From Dethiosulfatibacter aminovorans DSM 17477 (GTDB lineage Bacteria > Bacillota > Clostridia > Tissierellales > Dethiosulfatibacteraceae), in NCBI RefSeq assembly GCF_900142005.1, contig NZ_FQZL01000006.1, positions 124,001 to 188,000 on the forward strand: 64,000 nt of DNA. Direction: 5' to 3'. Shown piece by piece: positions 53,201-63,378 of this stretch (position 1 is the first letter of the stretch; each line of letters opens with the position of its first letter). The position numbers and the translations under genes were made by a program. The notes beneath the pieces were generated by a model. That model was not told the origin of the DNA. It searched no databases and saw nothing but the letters and a program-made list of their open reading frames with translations.

Positions 53201-53554
53201 CTATTCCTTTTCGTTTTCCAAGCCTTTCAACAGCTCGTTAATCCTGATGCTGTTTTCAATACTCTCGTCCAGATAAAAGTTCAGCTCCGGTGTAAATCTT
53301 GTAGTAAGCTTCGAACTTAGCTCCTTTCTTATATATCCCTTTGCCTTATTCAGTATTTCAACTGTCTCTTTTCTGTTTTTGTCAGACCCAATTGCTGAAA
53401 TATATACCTTGGCGAATTTCATGTCTTCAGTTATCCTGACTTCGGTAATGGAAACATGTTCATTCAATCTTGGGTCTTTAACATCATTATGTATTATAGA
53501 ACTCAAGTACCTCTTTATATCCTGCTTGAGTCTGTTTTTCCTTTTACTGTTCAT
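53201..53554 (-). CDS. rbfA: ribosome-binding factor A
   Basis: A 117-residue KH-like protein with RLKQDIKRYLSSIIHNDVKDPRL at the start, VSITEVRITEDMKFAKVYISA and LTTRFTPELNFYLDESIENSIRI, all RbfA motifs. Needed for 30S maturation. Six bases from infB. Confidence 0.96.
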   Translation of the reverse strand: MNSKRKNRLKQDIKRYLSSIIHNDVKDPRLNEHVSITEVRITEDMKFAKVYISAIGSDKNRKETVEILNKAKGYIRKELSSKLTTRFTPELNFYLDESIENSIRINELLKGLENEKE

Positions 53555-53560
53555 TTAACA

Positions 53561-55864
53561 TCACCTTTTTATTTCTTCAATTATGAATGCCTCAATGATG
53601 TCGCCCTCTTTAAGGTCATTGTATTTGTCAATCATAAGGCCGCCTTCATAACCTGTATTCAGTTCTGATGCATCATCCTTGAATCTCTTAAGGGAAGCTA
53701 TTGTTCCTTCATGGATGACTATTTCATTTCTTAATAGTCTTATGCTTGACTTTCTAGTGATTTTACCACTTGACACATAGATACCTGCAATTGTTCCAAC
53801 ACCGGAAACTTTGAATATTTGCCTAACTTCGGCTCTTCCAAGTACTGTTTCCTTGAATTCAGGTGCCAGCATCCCCTTTACAGCAGCTTCGATATCTTCG
53901 ATGGCACTATAAATTACGCTGTAGGTTCTGATATCCACATTTTCCCTCTTGGCAAGTTCAATGGCAGAATTTGTAGGTCTGACGTTGAATCCTATTACTA
54001 TGGCATTTGAAGCCGAAGCAAGCATAATATCAGTTTCGTTTATTCCACCTACACCACCGTGGATAGTCTTGACATTTACCTCTTCTATGCTAAGCTTTTC
54101 AAGAGACTGTTTTATTGCTTCAATTGAACCTTTTACGTCAGCCTTTACAATCAGGTTAAGATCCTGAATTTCACCTTCCTGTATTCTGCTGAACAAATCT
54201 TCCAGCGAAACTCTTGCAGTTCCCTTATTGGATTCATCCTTGATTTTCTGTCTTCTCTTCTCTGCAAGGTCCTTGGCCATTTTTTCATCCTCAACAGAAT
54301 ACAGTATCTCACCTGCTTCAGGAACTTCTGACAATCCTGTTATTTCAACAGGTGTAGAAGGTGTAGCCGTTGTAATTCTTCTTCCCTTGCTGTTGACCAT
54401 GGCTCTGATCTTGCCGTAGGAAGTACCAGTCAGTACAAAATCACCCTTGTTAAGTGTTCCCTTTGCTATGAGTACCGTAGCTACAGGTCCCCTGCCCTTG
54501 TCCAGTCTAGCCTCTATGATTGTACCTACTGCAAGTCTGTTTGGATTGGCCTTGAGTTCTTCGAGTTCGGCAACCAAAAGAACCATCTCCAATAGCTCGT
54601 CGATTCCTATTCTTTTAAGAGCGGACACTTCAACACTTATTGTACTGCCACCCCAGTCTTCAGTCAACAGACCTTGCTCGGCCAGCTCCTGCTTCACCCT
54701 GTCTACATTGGCATTTTGCTTGTCTATCTTGTTTATTGCAACAATTATAGGTACTTCCGCTGCCCTTGCATGATTGATGGCTTCTATTGTCTGAGGCATG
54801 ATGCCATCGTCAGCTGCAACTACAAGTATTGCTATATCTGTAACCTGTGCTCCCCTGGACCTCATTGAAGTAAAGGCTTCGTGACCGGGAGTATCAAGGA
54901 AGGTGATTATTTTGTCGTTTATGACTATTTCAGATGCACCAATATGCTGAGTGATTCCACCTGCTTCACCGTCAGTTATGTTTGTATTCCTAATGGCATC
55001 AAGAAGTGAAGTCTTTCCGTGGTCAACATGTCCCATTACTGTAACAATAGGAGGTCTTGGCTTAAGGTCCTTTTCATCATCTTCATAGTCAAGGTCACTT
55101 TCAATGACTTCAATTTCATCAATTTCCTCAATCTTTTCAAGGGTTATTCCCATTTCCTCAGCAATAATGTATGCTGTTTCAAAATCTATTTCCTGGTTGA
55201 GATTTGCCATAATACCGTTTGAAATCAATTTTGTAATAAGAGTGTTTACAGGTATTTCCAATACCTCGGCCAAATCCTTCACTATGATGGATTCACCAAT
55301 TTTATACTCTTTCACTTCATCAACCTTGTTAAGCTCCTGGGCTCTCTTATACTGTTGTTTCTTGCCTTTTTCCTTTTTCTGGAGACTTCTTCTTTTTACA
55401 TTGCCACCCTTGTTGTCTGCATCTTGTCTGGCATTTCCTTGCTGTTTCTGCTGAACACCGGACTTTTTGCTTAATTGCTTCCTGTCGTCTCTGCCTTGCG
55501 ATTTGTTCCTGTTGCTTGATCCACCCTGCCTGTTCTGGTTGTTTTGTCTGTTGTCATCACTCTTTTGCGGTCTGCTTTGATTGCCTTGCCTCTTGTCACC
55601 GCTTCTCTGATCTTTACCATGATGCTTATTATTTCTATTGTCACTTGACTTTTGCCTATTTTCAGTCGTTTTGCCTTCCTTCGCCTTTGGCTGGGCCTTA
55701 TCTTCATGTGTTTTTAGGAACAGTTTTTGTATTCTGGCTGCATCTAGTTCACTAACCGAACTCATATGATTTTTTATCCCTTTAATGTTCAATTCTTTTT
55801 CTGCCGATTCTATTATTTTTTTGCTTGATATATTAAGTATTTTTGATAATTCGTATATTCTCAT
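53561..55864 (-). CDS. infB: translation initiation factor IF-2
   Basis: A 767-residue GTPase: a short N-terminal IF2_N domain ([26 protein letters not shown]), a Lys/Gln/Asn/Arg-rich low-complexity linker (about 60-175), a second IF2_N domain (185-240), the G domain with [24 protein letters not shown] and NKID, and domains II-IV. It places initiator tRNA on the 30S subunit. ATG 55864 is preceded by AGGAGGTG; a GTG three codons upstream is rejected. Confidence 0.98.
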   Translation of the reverse strand: MRIYELSKILNISSKKIIESAEKELNIKGIKNHMSSVSELDAARIQKLFLKTHEDKAQPKAKEGKTTENRQKSSDNRNNKHHGKDQRSGDKRQGNQSRPQKSDDNRQNNQNRQGGSSNRNKSQGRDDRKQLSKKSGVQQKQQGNARQDADNKGGNVKRRSLQKKEKGKKQQYKRAQELNKVDEVKEYKIGESIIVKDLAEVLEIPVNTLITKLISNGIMANLNQEIDFETAYIIAEEMGITLEKIEEIDEIEVIESDLDYEDDEKDLKPRPPIVTVMGHVDHGKTSLLDAIRNTNITDGEAGGITQHIGASEIVINDKIITFLDTPGHEAFTSMRSRGAQVTDIAILVVAADDGIMPQTIEAINHARAAEVPIIVAINKIDKQNANVDRVKQELAEQGLLTEDWGGSTISVEVSALKRIGIDELLEMVLLVAELEELKANPNRLAVGTIIEARLDKGRGPVATVLIAKGTLNKGDFVLTGTSYGKIRAMVNSKGRRITTATPSTPVEITGLSEVPEAGEILYSVEDEKMAKDLAEKRRQKIKDESNKGTARVSLEDLFSRIQEGEIQDLNLIVKADVKGSIEAIKQSLEKLSIEEVNVKTIHGGVGGINETDIMLASASNAIVIGFNVRPTNSAIELAKRENVDIRTYSVIYSAIEDIEAAVKGMLAPEFKETVLGRAEVRQIFKVSGVGTIAGIYVSSGKITRKSSIRLLRNEIVIHEGTIASLKRFKDDASELNTGYEGGLMIDKYNDLKEGDIIEAFIIEEIKR

Positions 55865-55879
55865 AAAGAACACCTCCTG

Positions 55880-56176
55880 TTAATAATGCTTCATTATATA
55901 GTCCGCCATGTTTACATCACTTATTCCTATGAAGCTCACTTCCGATTTATTTAAAATGCTGCCGATTTCTACTTTCAAACCGTATTCCAGACATTTAATA
56001 GTGTTTGTGTTGCAAAGTTTTTTCACTTTTTCCCTGATTTTTTCTGAAGAATCAGTACTGCAAATTACCAGAACCACCTTTTTATTCTTGACTCCATCGG
56101 TAACTGCATCATATCCCAAAAGCAGATTTCCACTTTTCCTGGCAAAGCCAAGCATGCCGTATATTTTATTCATCAT
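55880..56176 (-). CDS. ylxQ: L7Ae-family protein YlxQ
   Basis: A 98-residue L7Ae/L30e-fold protein, KIYGMLGFARKSGNLLLGYDAV at the start, in the standard position between ylxR and infB. Members bind kink-turn RNA. Two ATG codons stand side by side (56176 and 56173); I use the first, nine bases after AAAGG inside ylxR, with which it overlaps by 11 bases. A different L7Ae-type protein is known to bind a kink turn in OLE RNA, but nothing here ties this copy to it. Confidence 0.9.
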   Translation of the reverse strand: MMNKIYGMLGFARKSGNLLLGYDAVTDGVKNKKVVLVICSTDSSEKIREKVKKLCNTNTIKCLEYGLKVEIGSILNKSEVSFIGISDVNMADYIMKHY

Positions 56177-56435
56177 CCTCAAGAACCTTTAACATTTCTT
56201 CATATAATTCTTCCGAAATTTCACATTGAAATGCCTTGTTAAGCCTTTTAGTCTTGTATGCTTTTTCATAACATTCCTTATTCTTGCATATATATGCCCC
56301 TCTTCCATTCATCTTACCCTTTAAGTCGATGGCTATATCTCCGTCTTTATTCTTTACCACTCGTATGAGTTCCTTTTTTGGAAAAACTTCATTGCACCCC
56401 AGACATTTCCTCATAGGTACTTTCTTATTTTTCAT
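56166..56435 (-). CDS. ylxR: YlxR family RNA-binding protein
   Basis: An 89-residue DUF448 protein with the signature PMRKCLGCNEVFPKKELIRVV and GRGAYICKNKECYEKA. Conserved between nusA and ylxQ in Firmicutes; related proteins are nucleoid- or RNA-binding, and one has been reported to bind RNase P RNA. AAGGTGAG ribosome site. Abuts nusA. Confidence 0.93.
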   Translation of the reverse strand: MKNKKVPMRKCLGCNEVFPKKELIRVVKNKDGDIAIDLKGKMNGRGAYICKNKECYEKAYKTKRLNKAFQCEISEELYEEMLKVLEDDE

Positions 56436-57491
56436 TTACTCACCTTCATTCATTGCATCATATTGAGATTCGCTTTTTATATCAATCTTCCAGCTGGTCA
56501 GTTTTGCTGCAAGCCTTGCGTTCTGTCCTTCCTTGCCAATAGCCAAAGAAAGCTGGAAATCAGGTACAACTACAAGGGCGCTTTTGCTCTTCTCGTTGAC
56601 TTCGACTTTTACAACCGTAGCAGGGCTCAGACTGTTGGAAATGAATTTCACCGGATCCTTGTCATAGACTATGATATCGATTTTTTCACCATTTATTTCA
56701 TCTACAATGGCCTTTACTCTTGTACCCTTGTTTCCAACACAAGAACCAACCGGGTCAACATTTTCATCATTTGTCATGACAGCTATTTTTGATCTGGAAC
56801 CTGCTTCCCTTGCGATATTGTATATGTCTATGACACCGTCATATATTTCAGGCACTTCCAGTTCGAATATTCTCTTCACCAAATCAGGATGAGTTCTGGA
56901 CAAGGTGATATTTGCACCCTTGCTCGTATTTTTCACATCCACGATTACAGCCTTGATTCTGTCGCCCTGTCTGTAAACCTCTCCGGGGATTTGCTCGCTT
57001 TCAGTCAGTATACCTTCAATTTTCCCGAGATTTATGAAAATATTGTTTTTGCTGATTCTTTGTACGGTACCTGTTACTATTTCACTTTCCCTGCCGTGGA
57101 ATTCTTCATAGATATTCTCCCTTTCGGCTTCTCTTATCTTTTGGAGTATAACCTGTCTTGAAGTTTGGGCCGCAATCCTTCCAAAATCTTCCTTAGGCTG
57201 GATTGTGCTTCTTACTATATCTCCAATTTCGTACTTGTCGTCTATTTCCTTGGCACTTTCAAGATCTATCTGGAACCCGCCATCTTCAACTTCCTCAACA
57301 ACAACCATTTCCGTATATACATTGTATTGGCCTGTTTCGGTATCAATTTGAACCTTTACATTTCCATTTTTTCCATAATTCTTTTTATATCCCGAAATAA
57401 GTGCTGTTTCAATTGCCTCGATGACGATTTCCTTCGATATTCCTTTTTCTTTTTCTAAATCATCAATAGCTCTGATAAAATCCTTGTTCAT
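56436..57491 (-). CDS. nusA: transcription termination/antitermination factor NusA
   Basis: A 351-residue NusA of the shorter Gram-positive form: N-terminal RNA polymerase-binding domain (1-125), S1 domain (130-205; [16 protein letters not shown]), then KH1 and KH2 ([32 protein letters not shown]). Controls pausing, termination and antitermination. ATG 57491 is preceded by GGAGG; the reading four codons longer is not supported. Part of the rimP-nusA-ylxR-ylxQ-infB-rbfA-nrnA-truB-ribF operon. Confidence 0.97.
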   Translation of the reverse strand: MNKDFIRAIDDLEKEKGISKEIVIEAIETALISGYKKNYGKNGNVKVQIDTETGQYNVYTEMVVVEEVEDGGFQIDLESAKEIDDKYEIGDIVRSTIQPKEDFGRIAAQTSRQVILQKIREAERENIYEEFHGRESEIVTGTVQRISKNNIFINLGKIEGILTESEQIPGEVYRQGDRIKAVIVDVKNTSKGANITLSRTHPDLVKRIFELEVPEIYDGVIDIYNIAREAGSRSKIAVMTNDENVDPVGSCVGNKGTRVKAIVDEINGEKIDIIVYDKDPVKFISNSLSPATVVKVEVNEKSKSALVVVPDFQLSLAIGKEGQNARLAAKLTSWKIDIKSESQYDAMNEGE

Positions 57492-57502
57492 TTCTTCCTC
57501 CA

Positions 57503-57964
57503 CTAAAATTCAACTGATTTATTGATTTTTGTTATATTGCTTCTTTCTATGGTGACTTCTTTTCCGCCCTCTTCAAGAGTTACTGTCTTTTCATCAAATT
57601 TGACCAAGATGCCCAAATAGTACTTTTTACCGTCAAGCTTCGAGTAAAGCTTGGCTTCAACCTCTTTCCCAATGTTGCTTTCAAAGTCCCTGTCGTTTCT
57701 AAAGGCTCTGTCTATCCCCGGAGAAGATACCTCCAGGTAATAAGCGTCTTCTATGGGATCTTCCTTGTCAAGCTCCTCGCTGATTCTGTTGTTTACAAGG
57801 GAACAGTCGTCAAGGCTTACTCCTTCTTCTTTAGATATATATATTCTCAAATAGTTCAGACCGCTTTCCTTTACATATTCAACATCATAGATATCAACAT
57901 CCATGTCTTCAACTATTTTTTCTGAAATACCTCTCACATAGTCTATTAAATTATTCTTATTCAT
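57503..57964 (-). CDS. rimP: ribosome maturation factor RimP
   Basis: A 153-residue protein with LRIYISKEEGVSLDDCSLVNNRISEELD and YYLEVSSPGIDRAF, both RimP signatures. It aids 30S maturation. ATG 57964 follows AAAGGAGGG; a longer reading from 58006 includes the leader hairpin. First gene of the operon and transcribed from the promoter at 58035-58063. Confidence 0.96.
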   Translation of the reverse strand: MNKNNLIDYVRGISEKIVEDMDVDIYDVEYVKESGLNYLRIYISKEEGVSLDDCSLVNNRISEELDKEDPIEDAYYLEVSSPGIDRAFRNDRDFESNIGKEVEAKLYSKLDGKKYYLGILVKFDEKTVTLEEGGKEVTIERSNITKINKSVEF

Positions 57965-57989
57965 ACAACCCTCCTTTGGGCAATTAGAA

Positions 57990-58009
57990 AGAGTGGGCTG
58001 CCCCACTCT
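57990..58009 (-). promoter_or_regulatory. hairpin between polC and rimP
   Basis: AGAGTGGG (57990-57997) / CCCACTCT (58002-58009), loop CTGC, 8 base pairs. On the minus strand only TTTCTAATT follows, a poor terminator tail. Because the rimP promoter lies upstream of it, the hairpin is inside the rimP-nusA leader: it may be a leaky polC terminator or an attenuator responding to NusA levels. Confidence 0.55.
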
Positions 58010-58034
58010 CTAGTTTCTTTATTCAACAAAAAAC

Positions 58035-58063
58035 ATTATACCACAAAATCGTTGAAAAATCAA
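58035..58063 (-). promoter_or_regulatory. promoter of the rimP-nusA-infB operon
   Basis: Minus strand TTGATT (58063-58058), 17 bases, TATAAT (58040-58035). The -35 overlaps the polC stop codon. The start of transcription would be near 58028. Confidence 0.75.
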
Positions 58064-61000
58064 ATATTAAATAAAGATATCTGATTGCTTTGATTAAGAC
58101 CTTCAAGTGTTCCATGGTTTTTCAAAATCTCTATACATGTCTTGTTCACCCTGGCTCTTTTTGAAAGGTCCTCTATGGAGATGAATTCTCCCTTTTCTCT
58201 CTCTTCCTGAATGCTGAGGGCCGCACTTTCTCCGAGCCCCTGGATTGATATGAATGGAGGCAAGAGCTTATTGTCTTCGATTTTAAATTCCTTGTAGTCG
58301 GATTTGTACAGATCAACCGGCAGTATGGAGTATCCTCTCTTGTACATTTCAAGAGCAACCTCAAGCACCGTACACAGATTCTTCTCCTTTTGTGTATTGC
58401 TTTCCTTCTTCGATATCTCGTTTAACGTATCTTCTATGGCCTTCTCCCCCTTCACTACAAGGTCAGCATCAAAATCCTGCGCCTTCATTGTGAAATATGA
58501 GCCATAAAAGGCCAATGGATGATGAACCTTGAAATAAGCTATCTTAACAGACATGGTAACATATGCAACAGCATGAGCCTTCGGGAACATGTACTTGATC
58601 TTGTTGCAGGAATCAATATACCACTGGGGAACATTTTGTTCGTGCATGGCTTCAAGGTCCTCGTCCCTTAGACCTTTACCCTTCCTTACTCTCTCCATTA
58701 TATCGAATGATCTTTTCTTTTCAAGCCCTTGATAGATGAGATAAGTCATGATGTCATCCCTCGTTGATATTACATTGCTTATTGTTGTTATGTTTTTCTT
58801 GACCAGTTCCTGTGCATTGTTTATCCAAACGTCTGTACCGTGGGAAAGGCCGGATATCCTGACAAGGTCAGAAAATGTCCTTGGCTTCGTATCCAGAAGC
58901 ATCTGTCTTACAAAATGAGTTCCGAACTCAGGTATTCCCAGAGTGCCTGTTTCACATTTGATATCTTCCTTTGTTACCCCAAGCGCCTCAGGCGATTCAA
59001 AAAGTGAAATGGTTTCAGGGTCGTCAAGGGGAACATCGTAATTGCTTACACCGGTGAAATCCTCAAGCATTCTGATGATAGTGGGCGTATCGTGGCCAAG
59101 AAGGTCCAGTTTCAATATCCTTCCCGAAATCGAATGATAATCGAAATGCGTTGTTATTGTACCTGATTTTTTGTTGTTGGCAGGATACTGGATAGGTGTA
59201 AAATCGTATATTTCCTTGTTTTTGGGAACTATCATAACTCCGCCCGGGTGCTGTCCGGTTGTTCTTTTTATTCCTGTACAATTATCCACAAGCCTGTTTA
59301 TCTCAGCATTTCTCAGCTTCATGCCCTTTTCATCAAAATAATTTTTAACAAATCCATAAGCCGTTTTTGAAGCTATTGTGCCTATGGTACCGGCCCTGTA
59401 TACAAACCCTTCACCAAATAGCTCTTCCGTATTTTTCATTGCTGCAATTTGCGCTACTGCAGCAAAATTAAGGTCTATATCAGGCTCCTTGTCTCCCTTG
59501 AAACCCAGGAATACTTCAAAGGGTATATCATGACCTTCTTTTTCATATTCTCCACCGCAAACCGGGCATTTCTTGGAAGGCATATCCACTCCCGAACCAT
59601 AAGTTCCATCAAGTATGAATTCACTGTTTTTGCAGTTTCTGCAAATATAATGGGGAGGCAAAGGATTAACCTCGGTTATATTGCTCATGGTTGCAGCAAA
59701 CGAAGAACCAACAGACCCCCTTGAACCTACCAGGTATCCAAGCTGCAAGGACTTTTCAACAAGCTTCTGTGAAATGATATACATGATGGCATAACCATTG
59801 GATATAATGGAATTCAACTCCCTGTTCAATCGCTGTTCGACAATTTCAGGAAGAGGATTTCCGTATTTTTCATAAGCGGTTTTATGGGTTATCTCCTTCA
59901 GCATTTCGTCGGAACCTTCTATAATAGGAGGAAAGGTCCCGTCAGGTATTGGCTTGATTCCATCTTCTATGGAATCAGCTACGAGATTAGGTCCAGTTAT
60001 TACAACTTCCCTGCAAAGTTCCTCTCCAAGATATGAAAACTCCTTCAACATTTCATCTGTAGATTTAAAATACAGCGGCGGCTGGTCGGAGGCATCAGAA
60101 AATCCCTGGCCGCTCATAAGAATCTCTCTTGTCTGACTGTCGTCTTCATCAAGGAAATGGACATCTCCGGTTGCACATATTATTTTATCGTTCCTTTTTC
60201 CAATTTCAACAAGCTTTTTGTTTATTTCTACTAGATCTTCCCTGCTTTTTAGAATCCCCTTATTTACAAGAAACATATTGTTCATAACCGGCTGGATTTC
60301 AACAAAATCATACATTGAAACAATCTCGTCGATTTCAGCATCAGTTGAACCGCTCATTACAGCCTTGAACAGTTCTCCTGCTTCACATGCTGTGCCAAGT
60401 ATAAGACCTTCCCTGTATTTGCTGATCAGGGATTTTGGTATTCTTGGCTTCTTGTAGAAATAATTTATATGGGCTTCAGATACTATCTTGTAAAGATTCT
60501 TCAATCCTACATAGTTTTTAGCAAGTATGATTATATGATATGTCTGGGAATCCTTTATTGAAGTTTCGGTAGACAGTCCCGAATTCACATCGGTAAGATT
60601 TGAAATCTTTCTCTCCTCAAGCATTTCAATGAATCTAATAAGGATTTCTCCAGTGGCTCTTGCATCATCTGAAGCTCTGTGGTGGTTTTCAAGTGATATC
60701 TTGAAATGCTCGCATATCTTGTTGAGCTTATGGCTTCTTCTCTTTTTCAAAAGTATCCGTGAAAGTTCAAGAGTATCCAGAATACTAAAATCACCCTTAA
60801 GATATTTTCTTATGAAGGAATAATCGAAATTTGCATTATGGGCCACCAATACCTTGCAGTCGCCTATGAATTTCATGAATTCCTCAATGCAGTAATAAAT
60901 GTCTTCACAATCCTTAACATCTTCATTTCTTATACCGGTCAGTTCAATAATATTTTCAGGAATGTCCATGCCGGGATTAACAAGTATGTTGAATTCCTCC

Positions 61001-62295
61001 GTTATTTCATTGCCAACAACCTTTACTGCACCAATCTCTATTATCATGTCCTTAATAGGGGAAAGACCTGTAGTCTCAATATCAAAAACCACCATTTCCT
61101 CACGTATCCCCTGATTTACAGGATTTTTCACTATTGTTACGTCATCGTCCGACAAATACCCTTCAACGCCGTAAAGAATTTTCAATCCGTGCTTGTCAGC
61201 TGCATGCATTGCATCGGGGAAACACTGAAGAACACCGTGGTCCGTAATTGCTATGGCCTTGTGCCCCCATTCCTTTGCACGTTTTACAATGTCTCCGAAG
61301 TCGCTGATGCCGTCCATGGAACTCATCTTGCTATGCACATGGAGTTCAACCCTTTTTTCGGAGCTTGTATCCTGGCATATTCCCTTACCCTCCGAATCCA
61401 TGCTGCACATGCATATACTGTTGGCAATCAATACATATTCCTTTGAGTATGTATCATAGTTCATCCTGCCCTTCACAAGTATTGTACTTCCCTTACCAAG
61501 GGATTCCACTCGCTCAACAGCATCTGCTTTTCTTATGAAACTCTTAACTGTAATTGAATTCGTATAGTCTGTAATGTCAATCTGACTGATGAACAAATCC
61601 TTTTTAATAGCCTTGACTTCAATAGAAAGTATTTTCCCTCTCAAACAACAGTCAAATCCTTCAACATCCATTACATCATCAATTTTAATAAAACTGTCCT
61701 TAATATTCTTTCCAAGAATAACATTTTCACCGGACACTTTTTCATTGCCTTGCTTCACCGGCTGCTGCTTTGCCTTCTTAGACTGCTGTACAGAGTTTAT
61801 TTCACTGGTTTTCTTGACTATTTCATCAAGCTCCTTGTCAAGATCTAGATCCTGGCCATTGTTCTTGACAAGATTTATGATGATATTGTATTTGCATCCA
61901 TATACCTTTTCGTTGTATCCTGATATTTTATCGGCAGTATTGCTTCTCATAAGATTATCAAACAGTAATTTGCTGTTTATGTTGACAATAACAGAATCAC
62001 CTTCAACCTGAATATTTTCTTCACTGAATTCCCTTGAAAAAGACTTGATGTATTTCTTGAAAAGAAAACATATATTGGATTTCACAATATTGTCAGGAAT
62101 GCCCTCAATCTTGCTGCCATATGCAACTTTCACTGCAATACCGTCAGAGAACATTCTTCTATATTCCCTTTCGTATTCGTACAGTGAAGCCAGGTCGAAT
62201 ATCCGTTCAGTACCAAGCACTATCTTCATTCTACTGGAACTGTGATCCAATTCAATATTTGAAATCAAGTCATTAATTAATAAATTCTCACTCAT
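58060..62295 (-). CDS. polC: DNA polymerase III PolC-type alpha subunit
   Basis: A 1411-residue polymerase with the Gram-positive PolC layout: N-terminal domain, OB fold, a PHP domain split around the exonuclease (ELHVHSKMSSMDG; AIAITDHG), an inserted DnaQ-like 3'-5' exonuclease (VVFDIETTGLS, with HNANFDYSF and HRASDDA), a zinc finger (CRNCKNSEF...CPVCGGEY), and the palm with PDIDLNFA. It is the main replicative polymerase of Firmicutes. ATG 62295 is preceded by GGTGG. Lies between ispG and rimP, its usual Clostridial place. Confidence 0.98.
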   Translation of the reverse strand: MSENLLINDLISNIELDHSSSRMKIVLGTERIFDLASLYEYEREYRRMFSDGIAVKVAYGSKIEGIPDNIVKSNICFLFKKYIKSFSREFSEENIQVEGDSVIVNINSKLLFDNLMRSNTADKISGYNEKVYGCKYNIIINLVKNNGQDLDLDKELDEIVKKTSEINSVQQSKKAKQQPVKQGNEKVSGENVILGKNIKDSFIKIDDVMDVEGFDCCLRGKILSIEVKAIKKDLFISQIDITDYTNSITVKSFIRKADAVERVESLGKGSTILVKGRMNYDTYSKEYVLIANSICMCSMDSEGKGICQDTSSEKRVELHVHSKMSSMDGISDFGDIVKRAKEWGHKAIAITDHGVLQCFPDAMHAADKHGLKILYGVEGYLSDDDVTIVKNPVNQGIREEMVVFDIETTGLSPIKDMIIEIGAVKVVGNEITEEFNILVNPGMDIPENIIELTGIRNEDVKDCEDIYYCIEEFMKFIGDCKVLVAHNANFDYSFIRKYLKGDFSILDTLELSRILLKKRRSHKLNKICEHFKISLENHHRASDDARATGEILIRFIEMLEERKISNLTDVNSGLSTETSIKDSQTYHIIILAKNYVGLKNLYKIVSEAHINYFYKKPRIPKSLISKYREGLILGTACEAGELFKAVMSGSTDAEIDEIVSMYDFVEIQPVMNNMFLVNKGILKSREDLVEINKKLVEIGKRNDKIICATGDVHFLDEDDSQTREILMSGQGFSDASDQPPLYFKSTDEMLKEFSYLGEELCREVVITGPNLVADSIEDGIKPIPDGTFPPIIEGSDEMLKEITHKTAYEKYGNPLPEIVEQRLNRELNSIISNGYAIMYIISQKLVEKSLQLGYLVGSRGSVGSSFAATMSNITEVNPLPPHYICRNCKNSEFILDGTYGSGVDMPSKKCPVCGGEYEKEGHDIPFEVFLGFKGDKEPDIDLNFAAVAQIAAMKNTEELFGEGFVYRAGTIGTIASKTAYGFVKNYFDEKGMKLRNAEINRLVDNCTGIKRTTGQHPGGVMIVPKNKEIYDFTPIQYPANNKKSGTITTHFDYHSISGRILKLDLLGHDTPTIIRMLEDFTGVSNYDVPLDDPETISLFESPEALGVTKEDIKCETGTLGIPEFGTHFVRQMLLDTKPRTFSDLVRISGLSHGTDVWINNAQELVKKNITTISNVISTRDDIMTYLIYQGLEKKRSFDIMERVRKGKGLRDEDLEAMHEQNVPQWYIDSCNKIKYMFPKAHAVAYVTMSVKIAYFKVHHPLAFYGSYFTMKAQDFDADLVVKGEKAIEDTLNEISKKESNTQKEKNLCTVLEVALEMYKRGYSILPVDLYKSDYKEFKIEDNKLLPPFISIQGLGESAALSIQEEREKGEFISIEDLSKRARVNKTCIEILKNHGTLEGLNQSNQISLFNI

Positions 62296-62311
62296 GTTTG
62301 TACCACCAATA

Positions 62312-62334
62312 TAAAAAAACTGCATTACGCAGTT
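62312..62334 (-). terminator. terminator at the end of ispG
   Basis: AACTGC (62318-62323) / GCAGTT (62329-62334), 5-base loop, then a seven-base T-run on the minus strand. The right arm includes the ispG stop codon. Confidence 0.78.
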
Positions 62335-63370
62335 ATAATTTTTCTATTTCATCCAATAGCTCTTTGACAACATCCTTTTCATTCAAGGTTCTAACAACTT
62401 CACCCTTCTTGAATAGAACCGCCTTACCCTCTCCGCCGGCAATGCCTATGTCTGCTTCCTTTGCTTCTCCCGGTCCATTAACTATGCATCCCATTATGGC
62501 GATGCTCAGATCCTTCCTGCAATCAACAAGAGCCTCTTCTACTTCCTTAACAATTCTTTGAAGATTTATCTTGGTCCTTCCACAAGTGGGACAAGATATA
62601 ATATTGGGTCCGTAAGGCCTCATGTTTAAAAACTGAAGCATCTTTCTTCCCACTACAACTTCATTCTCAGGAGAATCCGTCAGTGATATTCTGATTGTAT
62701 CCCCTATTCCCTTCATTAGAAGGCTGCCTATTCCCATTGCAGACTTTATGGTTCCGTTGACAAAGGACCCGGCTTCCGTTATACCCAAATGAAGGGGATA
62801 ATCGTTTCTTTTTCTCATGAGACTATTTGCCTCATATGTCAGGTTTACATCAGATGACTTGATTGAAATCACAATATTGTCATATCCACAGTCTTCGATT
62901 ATGCCTACCTGTTCAATAGCACTTTCAACAAGAGAATCGGCATTTACTCCATTGTACTTTTCTATATATTCCTTTTTTACAGAACCGGAATTGACACCCA
63001 CCCTTATTGGGATATTCCTTTCACTGCAAGCCTTGACAACGTCTCTTACATTTTGCCTGTTTCCTATGTTTCCAGGATTGAGCCTTATTCCGTCGGCTCC
63101 GTTTTCAAGAGATTTTATAGCCAGTTTGTAGTCAAAATGTATATCGGCAATAAGAGGAATCACTATGTCTTTCTTGATTTCCCCAAGCGCACAGGCACTA
63201 TCCGTGTCCGGTACTGCACATCTTATTATGTCGCAACCTAAACGCTCAAGAGATTTAATCTGCTTTACAGTCTCCACAATATTCCTTGTATCTGTATTTG
63301 TCATTGACTGTACCGTCACCACGCTGTCTCCGCCAACAGCAACATTACCATAGTATATTTTCTTACTCAT
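62333..63370 (-). CDS. ispG: 4-hydroxy-3-methylbut-2-enyl diphosphate synthase
   Basis: A 345-residue MEP-pathway iron-sulfur enzyme: TIM-barrel part starting VVTVQSMTNTDTRN, and a C-terminal cluster domain with CPTCGRTKINLQ and CIVNGPGEAKEADIGIAGG. It makes HMBPP, the substrate of IspH (encoded at 22837). AGGGG ribosome site before ATG 63370. Follows rseP on the same strand, 8 bases away. Confidence 0.97.
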   Translation of the reverse strand: MSKKIYYGNVAVGGDSVVTVQSMTNTDTRNIVETVKQIKSLERLGCDIIRCAVPDTDSACALGEIKKDIVIPLIADIHFDYKLAIKSLENGADGIRLNPGNIGNRQNVRDVVKACSERNIPIRVGVNSGSVKKEYIEKYNGVNADSLVESAIEQVGIIEDCGYDNIVISIKSSDVNLTYEANSLMRKRNDYPLHLGITEAGSFVNGTIKSAMGIGSLLMKGIGDTIRISLTDSPENEVVVGRKMLQFLNMRPYGPNIISCPTCGRTKINLQRIVKEVEEALVDCRKDLSIAIMGCIVNGPGEAKEADIGIAGGEGKAVLFKKGEVVRTLNEKDVVKELLDEIEKL

Positions 63371-63378
63371 CTTTACCC

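Noticed and set aside
60838-61446. A 202-codon plus-strand frame
   Set aside because: Antisense to the exonuclease part of polC; no supporting signal.
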